This document shows, piece by piece, positions 8,655 to 15,200 of a stretch of 64,000 nt of DNA. A model generated the notes under the pieces. The model was not told where the DNA came from, made no database searches, and worked only from the letters and a program-made list of their open reading frames with translations. The stretch's first letter is position 1. Every line of letters starts with the position of its first letter. The stretch covers positions 5,218,744 through 5,282,743 of the forward strand of contig NC_019892.1 of NCBI RefSeq assembly GCF_000242455.2. The letters run 5' to 3'. Source of the stretch: Singulisphaera acidiphila DSM 18658. Lineage in GTDB: Bacteria > Planctomycetota > Planctomycetia > Isosphaerales > Isosphaeraceae. Made by a program: the position numbers and the translations under genes.

Positions 8655-8826
8655 TCACGCGCCGTCGCGGTCGTCCTGGAGGCGTTGGACGAATCGCTTG
8701 GTGATGCGGAGGGCGTGGCCCGCTGCCAACTGATCGCCGAGGTGGACCAGGAGGAGGGTCTCGATTCGAGTTGGCAAGGGCTGTCGCAAGTACGGCGATC
8801 GCGTCGGCGGGCTTCCCTCTCTTCAA
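8655..8826 (-). pseudogene. Frameshifted duplicate of the small membrane protein at 10842-10997
   Basis: The downstream 100 bp is nearly identical to the gene at 10842-10997, including the codons for GHALRITKRFVQRLQDDRDG. One extra base in AACTCGAATCGAGACC, compared with the intact copy, shifts the frame, so the N-terminal MKRGKPADAIAVLATALANSN no longer runs into the conserved tail. Its ATG overlaps the stop of the gene at 8823 (ATGA), the same junction style as the intact copy. Confidence 0.72.
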
Positions 8827-9245
8827 GATTCGCTAATGATGTCAACGATCATGTCGCGGCTACCGAGTTTCGCCAATTCGTAATGAATCTCTCGATGTTT
8901 TGCTTTGTCGGCCTGGTAGGCCGAAGTTCTCAGTTCGACGATCAGGGCATGGCCGGGAGGCTCATTAGGCTGATTGGTGGGCGTCAGGGTCAAGCCCATC
9001 TGGAGAAGATCATGAACTCGAAATCTTGCCACGATGTAGTTTTCGGCGGCCTTTCGACTTGATCGAAGGATTGCCTCGGGCGAAATCACGCGTTCGCGGA
9101 ATACCGAAAGTCCGTCAGTGTCTGACTTGCTTGGTTTAAACGCACCAGATTGGATGGGGATGGGAAGATCTGCTTGGTATTCGCATTGAGGGATGCGACG
9201 GAAAACGATTTCGTCTGGCTCAATCGGTCGAGGGTCTTCGGGCAT
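8823..9245 (-). CDS. Uncharacterised protein, third gene of TIGR04255 cassette A
   Basis: About 140 residues. It contains DEIVFRRIP, then KPSKSDTDGLSVFRE, then IVARFRVHDLLQMGLTL and GHALIVELRTSAY. The DTDGLSVFRE stretch resembles small proteins found beside other predicted toxin or accessory genes, but I cannot name a family. ATG 9245 is the likely start. It is co-oriented with two upstream genes that form a three-gene unit and is coupled to the small membrane pseudogene that follows. Confidence 0.6.
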   Translation of the reverse strand: MPEDPRPIEPDEIVFRRIPQCEYQADLPIPIQSGAFKPSKSDTDGLSVFRERVISPEAILRSSRKAAENYIVARFRVHDLLQMGLTLTPTNQPNEPPGHALIVELRTSAYQADKAKHREIHYELAKLGSRDMIVDIISES

Positions 9246-9286
9246 GCCGGCGTGTCCAAGCAAAACAGGCCACTTCAGACCCTAAA

Positions 9287-9721
9287 TCATATTGTCTTTG
9301 AATCATGAATAAAGCTGGCCGCTCCGTGGCTCTTTTGGCCGGCGTGATCCACTCGCATCCACTCGATTTTGCCGGGTGCTACAAATTCGATTTCCTGGTA
9401 CATCCCCGCCATTTGCCACTCAAACACCACGGTTCCAGCGGGCGTTCCGGTCGCTCTTGAGGGGGCAGGATAATCGGTTGACTGTAGCCTTTCGAGCAAC
9501 CACGAGGCGGAGTCGATAATTCCGACAGGGATCGCGTCCGCACCGTCACCATCCCAATCGTCATCACGGTAGGTTTGGATGACAAGAAGTTGCTGAATGA
9601 TGCGTCGCCATCCCGCATTAAGATCGCCAACTGCCGAGAAATTGGCAGAACTTGTCTGGAGAAAGCTTTCCGATGCCACGCTTTGGGCTGAGGCAATCGG
9701 CTCAAGAGTGATCGCGGTCAT
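9287..9721 (-). CDS. Uncharacterised DDWDGDGA-motif protein of TIGR04255 cassette A
   Basis: 144 residues from ATG 9721, which overlaps the preceding stop as ATGA. The hallmark is YRDDDWDGDGADAIPVGIID followed by ASWLLERL, then TPAGTVVFEWQ and EIEFVAPGKIEW. Proteins with an N/D-W-D-G-x-G-A motif commonly sit next to TIGR04255 genes, and the context here agrees. Role unknown; likely a cytosolic partner of the upstream protein. Confidence 0.65.
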   Translation of the reverse strand: MTAITLEPIASAQSVASESFLQTSSANFSAVGDLNAGWRRIIQQLLVIQTYRDDDWDGDGADAIPVGIIDSASWLLERLQSTDYPAPSRATGTPAGTVVFEWQMAGMYQEIEFVAPGKIEWMRVDHAGQKSHGAASFIHDSKTI

Positions 9722-10548
9722 TGGATTTCCTGCCTCCCCCAAAAAGACTTTGCTTCAGGAGAGCTAATTCTCTCAAACGTTTCCACAAGAACACGATGTC
9801 CAAGGTTAAGGCCGGAATCAAGATTCCACTCCGGCATGCCGGCTACAATAGGGCCGCGTGCCATCAGTTGGAGCTTTAAAAACTCCGGTCCGTCATGTTC
9901 CACGGATCGCGCGTGCTGAATGGCGATTCTGATACGGCCCCGTTTCGAGGGAATCTCGTAGCGGTACTCGGAAGCAAGATTTTCGAATTCCACAAGTCCG
10001 GCAAGACGGTCTTGCGGTAACAGGCCGGGGAGAATCGAGGACCAATCCGCTGGAGAGTTCCAAAGTGTTCCTTTGCTGATGCTGTTGATATAGCAGATTT
10101 CCCATTGGTTTGGGGTGGTCTGCCCAAGATTCGCATCTTTCAGGAATGTCTGAAACAGCTCCCACTTGTCTCGAAAATCCGGGTAAGTTGTGACGAAACT
10201 GGGATATTCGAGTTTTCGCTTCCGCCAGTTGTACAGGAACCTTGTATTCTGAATCTGGATGACTCGCTCATCATCGGCGCTGATGACTTGAAGGCGATCC
10301 GCTCCGCCGTGAGCCTGCAATGAAACTCCTGGAATCGCCCACTGTCTCTCTTGCCCAAAATGCTCGAACGCGTCCGGAAGGTATGAGGCATCCAGAGCTT
10401 TGGTCCAATCGTGATCCAGGTAGTTCTTCCAAAACCACCCGAAGTGGCCGTTGGAAAAATTGGGGATCGCATTGAACTGCACGCCCATGAAAAATTCATC
10501 GAGGGGCGAATTTGTGAACCGAAGCAGTGGCTCCGTGTTGGCAGTCAT
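9718..10548 (-). CDS. TIGR04255-family protein (second copy, cassette A)
   Basis: 276 residues. It shows the family pattern: NSPLDEFFMGVQF at the N-terminus, a central RVIQIQNTRFLYNWRKRKLE with the characteristic F-x-x-N-W-R-K, then YPSF and a beta-rich second half. It differs strongly from the copy at 7702-8484, so the two were probably acquired separately rather than duplicated. First gene of a three-gene leftward unit with a 4-bp overlap to the next gene. Confidence 0.72.
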   Translation of the reverse strand: MTANTEPLLRFTNSPLDEFFMGVQFNAIPNFSNGHFGWFWKNYLDHDWTKALDASYLPDAFEHFGQERQWAIPGVSLQAHGGADRLQVISADDERVIQIQNTRFLYNWRKRKLEYPSFVTTYPDFRDKWELFQTFLKDANLGQTTPNQWEICYINSISKGTLWNSPADWSSILPGLLPQDRLAGLVEFENLASEYRYEIPSKRGRIRIAIQHARSVEHDGPEFLKLQLMARGPIVAGMPEWNLDSGLNLGHRVLVETFERISSPEAKSFWGRQEIQ

Positions 10549-10841
10549 GTGTTCCGTTCCACTTGTTCGCGGACCTACGACAGACAGACTGAGCGAGAAA
10601 TTCTACCATCGTGAAGAAAAAAGGACACCGGCATCGTTTCTATTGGACGGAAAGTCAATCTGGCTCTTGGCTTCCGGAATTGCCAATGCAAGCGACTTCT
10701 CCGCGAGCGAAAGGAGGCGAAGACGCACCCACTGGATGAGGAGGAGCCCTATGGAAGTCTCGAGCTTCTCGGCCAGCTGCTTGCCGCTGTCGGCCTTGGG
10801 GCTGTTCAAGGTGCTTTCTTAACCGACCGCCGGCTCAACAG
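10549..10841. other. Intergenic region upstream of TIGR04255 cassette A
   Basis: About 290 bp with no convincing gene. It separates the coupled small-protein operon on the right from the accessory cassettes on the left and presumably holds the cassette promoter, though no clear -35/-10 pair was found. Confidence 0.4.
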
Positions 10842-10997
10842 TCACACGCCGTCGCGGTCGTCCTGGAGGCGTTGGACGAATCGCTTGGTGATGCGGAGGG
10901 CGTGGCCCGCCGCAAACTGGCCGCCGAGGCGGACCAGGAGAAGGGCCCCGATCAGAGCGGCAAGGGCTGCCGCAAGTACGACAATCCCGTCGGTCAT
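10842..10997 (-). CDS. 51-residue single-helix membrane protein
   Basis: Starts MTDGIVVLAAALAALIGALLL, one strong transmembrane helix, then VRLGGQFAAGHALRITKRFV and a charged tail. Its ATG overlaps the upstream stop (ATGA). A broken duplicate is at 8655-8826. Size and position in a lysis-like operon suggest a holin or spanin-type role, without direct proof. Confidence 0.65.
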   Translation of the reverse strand: MTDGIVVLAAALAALIGALLLVRLGGQFAAGHALRITKRFVQRLQDDRDGV

Positions 10998-11317
10998 GGT
11001 AAGCTCGGGGGAAGGGGGACAGGCGGCGGTTTGTCATCGTCGTCGTCAGGCTCGAGGTTCGGGTCCCCTTGCTTGAGCCGCGAGACGGCGTCGAGGACGC
11101 CCGTGAACGCAGCGGCGGCGAGCGGCACCACGAGCTCACTGAGGGTGTCCGGGTTCTTGAGCGTGGCCGCCATCGAAGCGCCGGTGGCAACCGCAACCAC
11201 GCCGGCCTTGGCGGCGGCGCGGGCGATCTCGGGCCGCGAAAGCTGGCCATGGATCGCGCCGGCGACCGGCCCGAGGAAGTCGATCGTGGCGCGGGCAAGA
11301 TGGGTGAGCTTACTCAT
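10994..11317 (-). CDS. Small phage-operon protein with glycine/alanine-rich hydrophobic core
   Basis: 107 residues starting MSKLTHLARATIDFLGPVAG. An alanine- and valine-rich central part (AAAKAGVVAVATGASMAATL and VVPLAAAAFTGVLDAV) could form one or two membrane segments. The C-terminus is acidic then proline-rich (DDDDDKPPPVPLPP). It is coupled by ATGA to the next small membrane gene. Unrecognised family. Confidence 0.6.
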   Translation of the reverse strand: MSKLTHLARATIDFLGPVAGAIHGQLSRPEIARAAAKAGVVAVATGASMAATLKNPDTLSELVVPLAAAAFTGVLDAVSRLKQGDPNLEPDDDDDKPPPVPLPPSLP

Positions 11318-11400
11318 GATCCTCTGTCGCTCTTTTTTATTGTTGGCAAAGGAAGCGGTAAGCGCGAGGTGGGATGGCCCGACGGAATGAGGACCGGGCG

Positions 11401-11610
11401 TCACCCCTTACCTTTTACCCAGGCGGCCAATGCCGGCCCGTAGGTATAGCTCAGGACTGAGGCCAGGGTCACGACGATGAGGGCTTGCGGCCGGAATGCG
11501 AAGGCCCAGAGGGCTGCGACGGAGATGAACAGGCCGAGGGTCGTCAGCAGGGCGAAGCGATAGCCGTCCGCGATCGCCAGGATTGCGTTGAGGATTGCGA
11601 GTAGGTTCAT
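11401..11610 (-). CDS. Holin-like two-helix membrane protein
   Basis: 69 residues starting MNLLAILNAILAIADG, with two hydrophobic helices (ALLTTLGLFISVAALWAFAF and ALIVVTLASVLSYTYG) and a short basic C-terminus. ATG 11610 overlaps the upstream stop as ATGA. Topology, size and location downstream of a peptidase gene fit a phage holin, but sequence alone does not prove it. Confidence 0.6.
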   Translation of the reverse strand: MNLLAILNAILAIADGYRFALLTTLGLFISVAALWAFAFRPQALIVVTLASVLSYTYGPALAAWVKGKG

Positions 11611-12074
11611 GGGGTGATTGCCCATTGGTGCTCGGCGGTCGCCCAGACGCTGTAGTGGACTCGGCAGCCGGAGGCCTTGGCATGCTCGATCATGAGCCCG
11701 GCCACCTCGCTCATCGGCATCGAGTCGAGGTAGGACAGGGCCCGGTCGCAGCCGATCTCGGTGGCCCTCGGGATCGCCTTCACGGCGGGATCCCAGACCT
11801 TGCCGACGCACCAACGCTGGACCAGGCCGTCGACCGAGCCGATCGCCTCGTCCTTGTGTGCGCTGGCGAGTTGCTGGAGCGCGGGGCTGAACTTCGCCGC
11901 GATCTTCTGCGCCGTGGGTGAGACGTTGATCGCGGGGGCGGCGTAGCGTTGCTTGGTCTCACGCTCGGACCAGGCGACCGTGCACCAGAAGAAGATCAGG
12001 CTGACGGTCGTGGCCCAGCCGAGGAATTCGGCGGAGCCACGGGTCCAGGACCAGAGTTTGGCGGTGGGTGTCAT
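11607..12074 (-). CDS. Membrane-anchored phage-operon protein
   Basis: 155 residues starting MTPTAKLWSWTRGS. One N-terminal transmembrane segment (FLGWATTVSLIFFWCTVAW, about residues 17-36) is followed by a soluble helical domain with four cysteine/tryptophan-containing motifs such as VQRWCVGKVWDPAVK and EHAKASGCRVHYSVW. ATG 12074 overlaps the upstream stop (ATGA), so longer upstream starts are rejected. No family recognised. Confidence 0.62.
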   Translation of the reverse strand: MTPTAKLWSWTRGSAEFLGWATTVSLIFFWCTVAWSERETKQRYAAPAINVSPTAQKIAAKFSPALQQLASAHKDEAIGSVDGLVQRWCVGKVWDPAVKAIPRATEIGCDRALSYLDSMPMSEVAGLMIEHAKASGCRVHYSVWATAEHQWAITP

Positions 12075-12280
12075 CGACGGAACAGCCTCCCAAAGGCACC
12101 CCGGGGCCGGATGTAGACCGGGGCGGGGGCATAGAATGGGCGATAGGCCGGAACGCTCTGGTAGATCGCCGGGGCGAGCGGTTGATAGGGGGTGGCCGGC
12201 TGATAGGCTCGCGCCGGCAAGGCGCAGGAACCGCCGGCACACTGGCCGAGCAACGCGAGAGCGAAGATTGACGTGAGCAT
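12071..12280 (-). CDS. Small secreted proline/tyrosine-rich protein
   Basis: 69 residues. The N-terminus MLTSIFALALLGQCAGGSCA looks like a signal peptide, possibly a lipoprotein. The rest is rich in P, Y and A (YQPATPYQPLAPAIYQSVP). It lies 3 bp after the cysteine peptidase and overlaps the next gene by 4 bp. Function unknown. Confidence 0.6.
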   Translation of the reverse strand: MLTSIFALALLGQCAGGSCALPARAYQPATPYQPLAPAIYQSVPAYRPFYAPAPVYIRPRGAFGRLFRR

Positions 12281-12283
12281 GGT

Positions 12284-13180
12284 TCAGGCAGCCTTATCGT
12301 AGGTCCAGTGAGACGGGAGGGGGCGGCCGGGGTAGCCGGCGAACTTGCTGAAGGCGAACGAGTCGCGGACGGCGAGCATCCGGGCGATCACGTTCGGCTC
12401 GACCCAGAAGGAGAAATCCGGCTGGTCGAGGGCGAGGGGGCCGCTCGGGACGTTGCTGCCCCAGCTCTGGCAGATCAGGTAGCCTTTGCGGCCGGTGATG
12501 CGCTTGCCTGCGATCAGCATCGCGTGGGCCCACGAGCCTTGAGGGGAGCAGAATCCGTCGGTGTCCCGACTCATCGTGAACCCCTGGTTACTACAGACGG
12601 TCACCGGGTAGCCGTTGGCCAGGGCGGCGTCGAGCTCGTCGAGCGAGACGACCAGCGCGGCCGACCCCATCTTGTGCTCGTTCATGAGCTTCTTGATGTC
12701 GGCAGGCGTGCCGCTGTGCCCCCACTGCTTCGCCCGCTGGCCCGAGTATTCGCCGACCGCCTCGCGAGGCGCGACGCCGACCGTGGTCACCGCTTTCGCC
12801 AGCGCCGAACCGTAGCAGCCGTCGCCGCCGCCGAGCATGTTGGCGAGTTCGCGGCCTGCGCCGTAGAGGGCCTCGGTGGAGGTCTCCTTGTACGACTCGT
12901 TCTCGCCGCCGATGACGATCTCGATCGCCTGGGTCAGGTCGACGTTGTGGCCGGAGGCAAAGCTGGTGCAGTCGCCGATCTTCTGGGCGACGTACTTCGG
13001 GTAGCTGCCGAGCAGGTCCTTCCAGGCCTTGAACAGGAGCAGGTCCTTGTCGGCGTTCGCCCCCATCAGGTTGCGGGCGCGAATGGCGAACTCAGGGCCA
13101 AGCGTCGATGCGACCGCATGGCGGGCGGGGGTGTCGACCCATCCGGATGTGTTGAAGGGCTGAAGCGTCTCGTTGTTCAT
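12284..13180 (-). CDS. Papain-like (C1-fold) cysteine peptidase of the phage-type operon
   Basis: 298 residues. The catalytic set is visible in the papain order: Cys71 in KIGDCTSFASG, His219 in GSWAHAMLIAG, and the Asn/Trp region CQSWGSNV around residues 238-244. There is no signal peptide. Start ATG 13180 overlaps the upstream stop (ATGA). In phage operons such enzymes may act as lysins, head proteases or injected effectors. Its neighbours are small membrane and secreted proteins, which favours a lysis or envelope role (inference). Confidence 0.78.
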   Translation of the reverse strand: MNNETLQPFNTSGWVDTPARHAVASTLGPEFAIRARNLMGANADKDLLLFKAWKDLLGSYPKYVAQKIGDCTSFASGHNVDLTQAIEIVIGGENESYKETSTEALYGAGRELANMLGGGDGCYGSALAKAVTTVGVAPREAVGEYSGQRAKQWGHSGTPADIKKLMNEHKMGSAALVVSLDELDAALANGYPVTVCSNQGFTMSRDTDGFCSPQGSWAHAMLIAGKRITGRKGYLICQSWGSNVPSGPLALDQPDFSFWVEPNVIARMLAVRDSFAFSKFAGYPGRPLPSHWTYDKAA

Positions 13181-13716
13181 CGTCCCCCTCCAAGCCCCTT
13201 GGCCAGGCCGCGATACGCCTTCGCCAACGCGGCGCGGTCGTCGCTGGTGACGCTCGCCGCGTCCTTGCCTTGCGCGACCACCTTGCTCAGTTCGGGCGTG
13301 ATTCGTGCGTTGAACGCCGCCTTGCGGTTCGCTTCCCAGGCCTTGGCCGTGGTGTCGAGTGCCATGTCGATGGTTTGGCCGGCGTCGAGGATCTTGGCCC
13401 CGTCCTCCCAGGCCAGGCCGTAGGCTGAGCCGAGGTCGCCGAGATAAGCCTTGCCGACCGCGACGAACCGGGGGTCGTAGCCGCCCGGCGAGGGCCGGTC
13501 GCCTCGCTCCGACAGCAGCCAGGCGAACAACAGCCCCGAGCCGAGCGAGCAGACGGCACAGAACACGAGGATCGCCCCGAACTTCAGGGCGTCGTGTGAC
13601 TTCACGGGGACGACGGCCGGCGCAACGGGGTAGGGCGTGGGCGTCGGGACCGCGCGGCCCAAAGAGGGCGGTGGGTCAGGCTCGAGCCCATCGAGGAAGT
13701 CGAGTTCGTCACTCAT
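13177..13716 (-). CDS. Single-pass membrane protein
   Basis: 179 residues. A proline-rich N-terminal region (PTPTPYPVAPAVVPV) precedes one transmembrane helix (FGAILVFCAVCSLGSGLLFAW, around residues 46-67), and then a soluble helical domain. It is coupled by ATGA at both ends to its neighbours. No known family; part of the leftward operon. Confidence 0.68.
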   Translation of the reverse strand: MSDELDFLDGLEPDPPPSLGRAVPTPTPYPVAPAVVPVKSHDALKFGAILVFCAVCSLGSGLLFAWLLSERGDRPSPGGYDPRFVAVGKAYLGDLGSAYGLAWEDGAKILDAGQTIDMALDTTAKAWEANRKAAFNARITPELSKVVAQGKDAASVTSDDRAALAKAYRGLAKGLGGGR

Positions 13717-13931
13717 GATCCTGCCTTGGGTGCCTGGATGATGACGGGCCTGGAGCGCACGAGCTTGCCGTCGACGTTGGCGTAGACCGTCTTCGAGGCG
13801 ACGTCAAACGCCGGCCGATCGGGCGAGATCGACTCGCCCGTTGCCGGGTTGAGCAGGTCGGCCAAGGCCGCCTTGCCTGCCTCTTCGGCGGCATGGAGGT
13901 TGGCGAGCTTTTGCTGGATGGTCAGTGCCAC
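13713..13931 (-). CDS. Small phage-operon protein, first gene of the coupled operon
   Basis: 72 residues from GTG 13931, reading MALTIQQKLANLHAAEEAGK and ending GKLVRSRPVIIQAPKAGS. GAGG lies upstream of the GTG. An in-frame ATG at 14021 would start inside the repeated sequence 13988-14021, so it is less likely. Coupled by ATGA to the next gene. No family recognised. Confidence 0.58.
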   Translation of the reverse strand: MALTIQQKLANLHAAEEAGKAALADLLNPATGESISPDRPAFDVASKTVYANVDGKLVRSRPVIIQAPKAGS

Positions 13932-13987
13932 GGAGGGAGCCTCATGCAGTTGCAGAGTAGGGACGCCGAGGAGAAAACCTGGCGCTG

Positions 13988-14021
13988 TCGAATTCAGATA
14001 CGCGCACCAATTGCCGAACAA
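13988..14021. repeat. 34-bp copy of an inverted-repeat element arm
   Basis: This stretch (TCGAATTCAGATACGCGCAC onward to TTGCCGAACA) is the near-identical reverse complement of the arm at 49941-49974 and matches the arm at 50056-50084 in the same orientation. Only one arm is seen here. Confidence 0.6.
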
Positions 14022-14028
14022 TTAATAA

Positions 14029-14155
14029 ATTAAATTTTAACAACGAATAACACGAATGACACGAATGAAATACAAAGAAATTTAAGCATTAATTTGAAAT
14101 TTTCTTCATTCGTGTCATTTGTGTTATTCGTGGTTAAATTCTCCTTTTTTTTCTA
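14029..14155. repeat. Long-hairpin intergenic repeat, copy 1
   Basis: The left arm (AACGAATAACACGAATGACA and onward) and right arm (TGTCATTTGTGTTATTCGTG) are inverted repeats of about 40 bp around an AT-rich loop. It is the outlying member of a five-copy family, the others being at 30688, 31769, 33229 and 34839. It lies between the short HTH gene and the late operon. Confidence 0.8.
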
Positions 14156-14162
14156 GCGATCG

Positions 14163-14363
14163 TCAGTTGGGCGATTGGTGTGCGGCATGGAGCCAGCGAT
14201 AGACGGTTGAGCGGTGGATGCCGAGTCGTTTCGCAACCTGCTCGGCTGGTTCGCCCGCCCGGATCGCCTCAGCGCATGCCAGGACCCGCGCAGAGCGGAC
14301 CCTCTTGGGGCGGCCACGGCGGCGAGGCGGATCGGGGATCGTCGCGAGGAAGTCAGAGATCAT
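14163..14363 (-). CDS. Small resolvase-type HTH DNA-binding protein
   Basis: 66 residues starting MISDFLATIPDPPRRRGRPK. A basic R-R-R-G-R-P-K AT-hook-like segment is followed by a Hin/resolvase-type helix-turn-helix, EPAEQVAKRLGIHRSTVYRW. There is no catalytic domain, so this is either a small regulator or the HTH tail of a lost recombinase. An upstream start at 14480 is possible, but its extra residues look non-coding. Confidence 0.6.
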   Translation of the reverse strand: MISDFLATIPDPPRRRGRPKRVRSARVLACAEAIRAGEPAEQVAKRLGIHRSTVYRWLHAAHQSPN

Positions 14364-14536
14364 GTTCAGGCATGCTCTCGCGAGAAGAAACTGTTTCCCT
14401 ATAAGATATCGGGAAATCGTCGAACAAACGGCATCCCCACTCGCGCCTGATCGTCGTAAACCGATAATACTCCGTGACATGAAATTGTTTGCGTTGCCTT
14501 ACAAAGTGTCGCATCAATTCGCGCGGAGCCATCACC

Positions 14537-15097
14537 ATGAGTCGAATCAATGACCAGGCCGAATGGGAGCCCAACGCCGCCCTCGCCGAACTGCCTGGTC
14601 CCCAGCGCGCCGCCCTCGACGCGATCGTTGCCGGGGGCTCGCTTCGCCTCGCGTGGCTGCCCGTGTCCGAGCTGGTCGAGGCCGGCCACACGCCGGCCGT
14701 TCTCGACGCGCTGGTGCGGTCCGGCCTGGCGGCCGAGTGGAGTCTCGCCGGGGTCATGCAGCTCACCCTGAGCGCGTACGGCGCCTGGCTCCTGGGTGTG
14801 CACATCCTCGAGCGGCTCTCGATGCGCGGTGAGGAGCTTGAGGAGGACCCCTACTGGGCCGCCCTCTCAAAGCAGGCCCCGCCTCTCCGTCTCCCCAAGC
14901 GCCGGCATGAGATCCGCTGGCCCTGGATGGAGGAGATCCTTGATGCCAAGTCCCTGCCTCGGCAAGCCAACAGCCCCGAGTTTCTGGTCGACGACGCGAC
15001 CGGCAAACCGATGCTCCTCTTCGACGGCATCAAGGTTGTGATCGACCGGCGAATCAAGCGCCCGAAGCCCTCCAGGGCGAGAAGAAAGGCCGGGTGA
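14537..15097 (+). CDS. Uncharacterised protein
   Basis: 186 residues starting MSRINDQAEWEPNAALAELP, with GGAG upstream. A helical N-terminal region with QRAALDAIVAGGSLRLAWLP and VLDALVRSGLAAEW looks like a winged-helix or small DNA-binding fold, and the C-terminus is basic (KRPKPSRARRKAG). It stands alone, divergent from the leftward HTH gene, and is followed by a terminator. No family recognised. Confidence 0.62.
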   Translation: MSRINDQAEWEPNAALAELPGPQRAALDAIVAGGSLRLAWLPVSELVEAGHTPAVLDALVRSGLAAEWSLAGVMQLTLSAYGAWLLGVHILERLSMRGEELEEDPYWAALSKQAPPLRLPKRRHEIRWPWMEEILDAKSLPRQANSPEFLVDDATGKPMLLFDGIKVVIDRRIKRPKPSRARRKAG

Positions 15098-15122
15098 CGG
15101 GCAAGGGCGGGGCGATCAAACG

Positions 15123-15173
15123 AAAAAAAAGCCCGCTCGACCCGCCCAAATGGGGGATCGAGCGGGCCTTTTG
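15123..15173. terminator. Bidirectional rho-independent terminator
   Basis: The stem GCCCGCTCGA / TCGAGCGGGC has an A-tract on the left and CTTTTG on the right. It lies between the convergent genes 14537-15097 (+) and 15201-16763 (-), so it can serve both. Confidence 0.85.
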
Positions 15174-15200
15174 TTCCGCAATGCTGCCGACCGATGGGGG

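Noticed and set aside
12308-13423. 371-codon plus-strand ORF
   Set aside because: Antisense of the cysteine peptidase, whose catalytic residues are all visible on the minus strand.
15131-15167. Possible small RNA hairpin
   Set aside because: Explained better as the shared terminator of two convergent genes.
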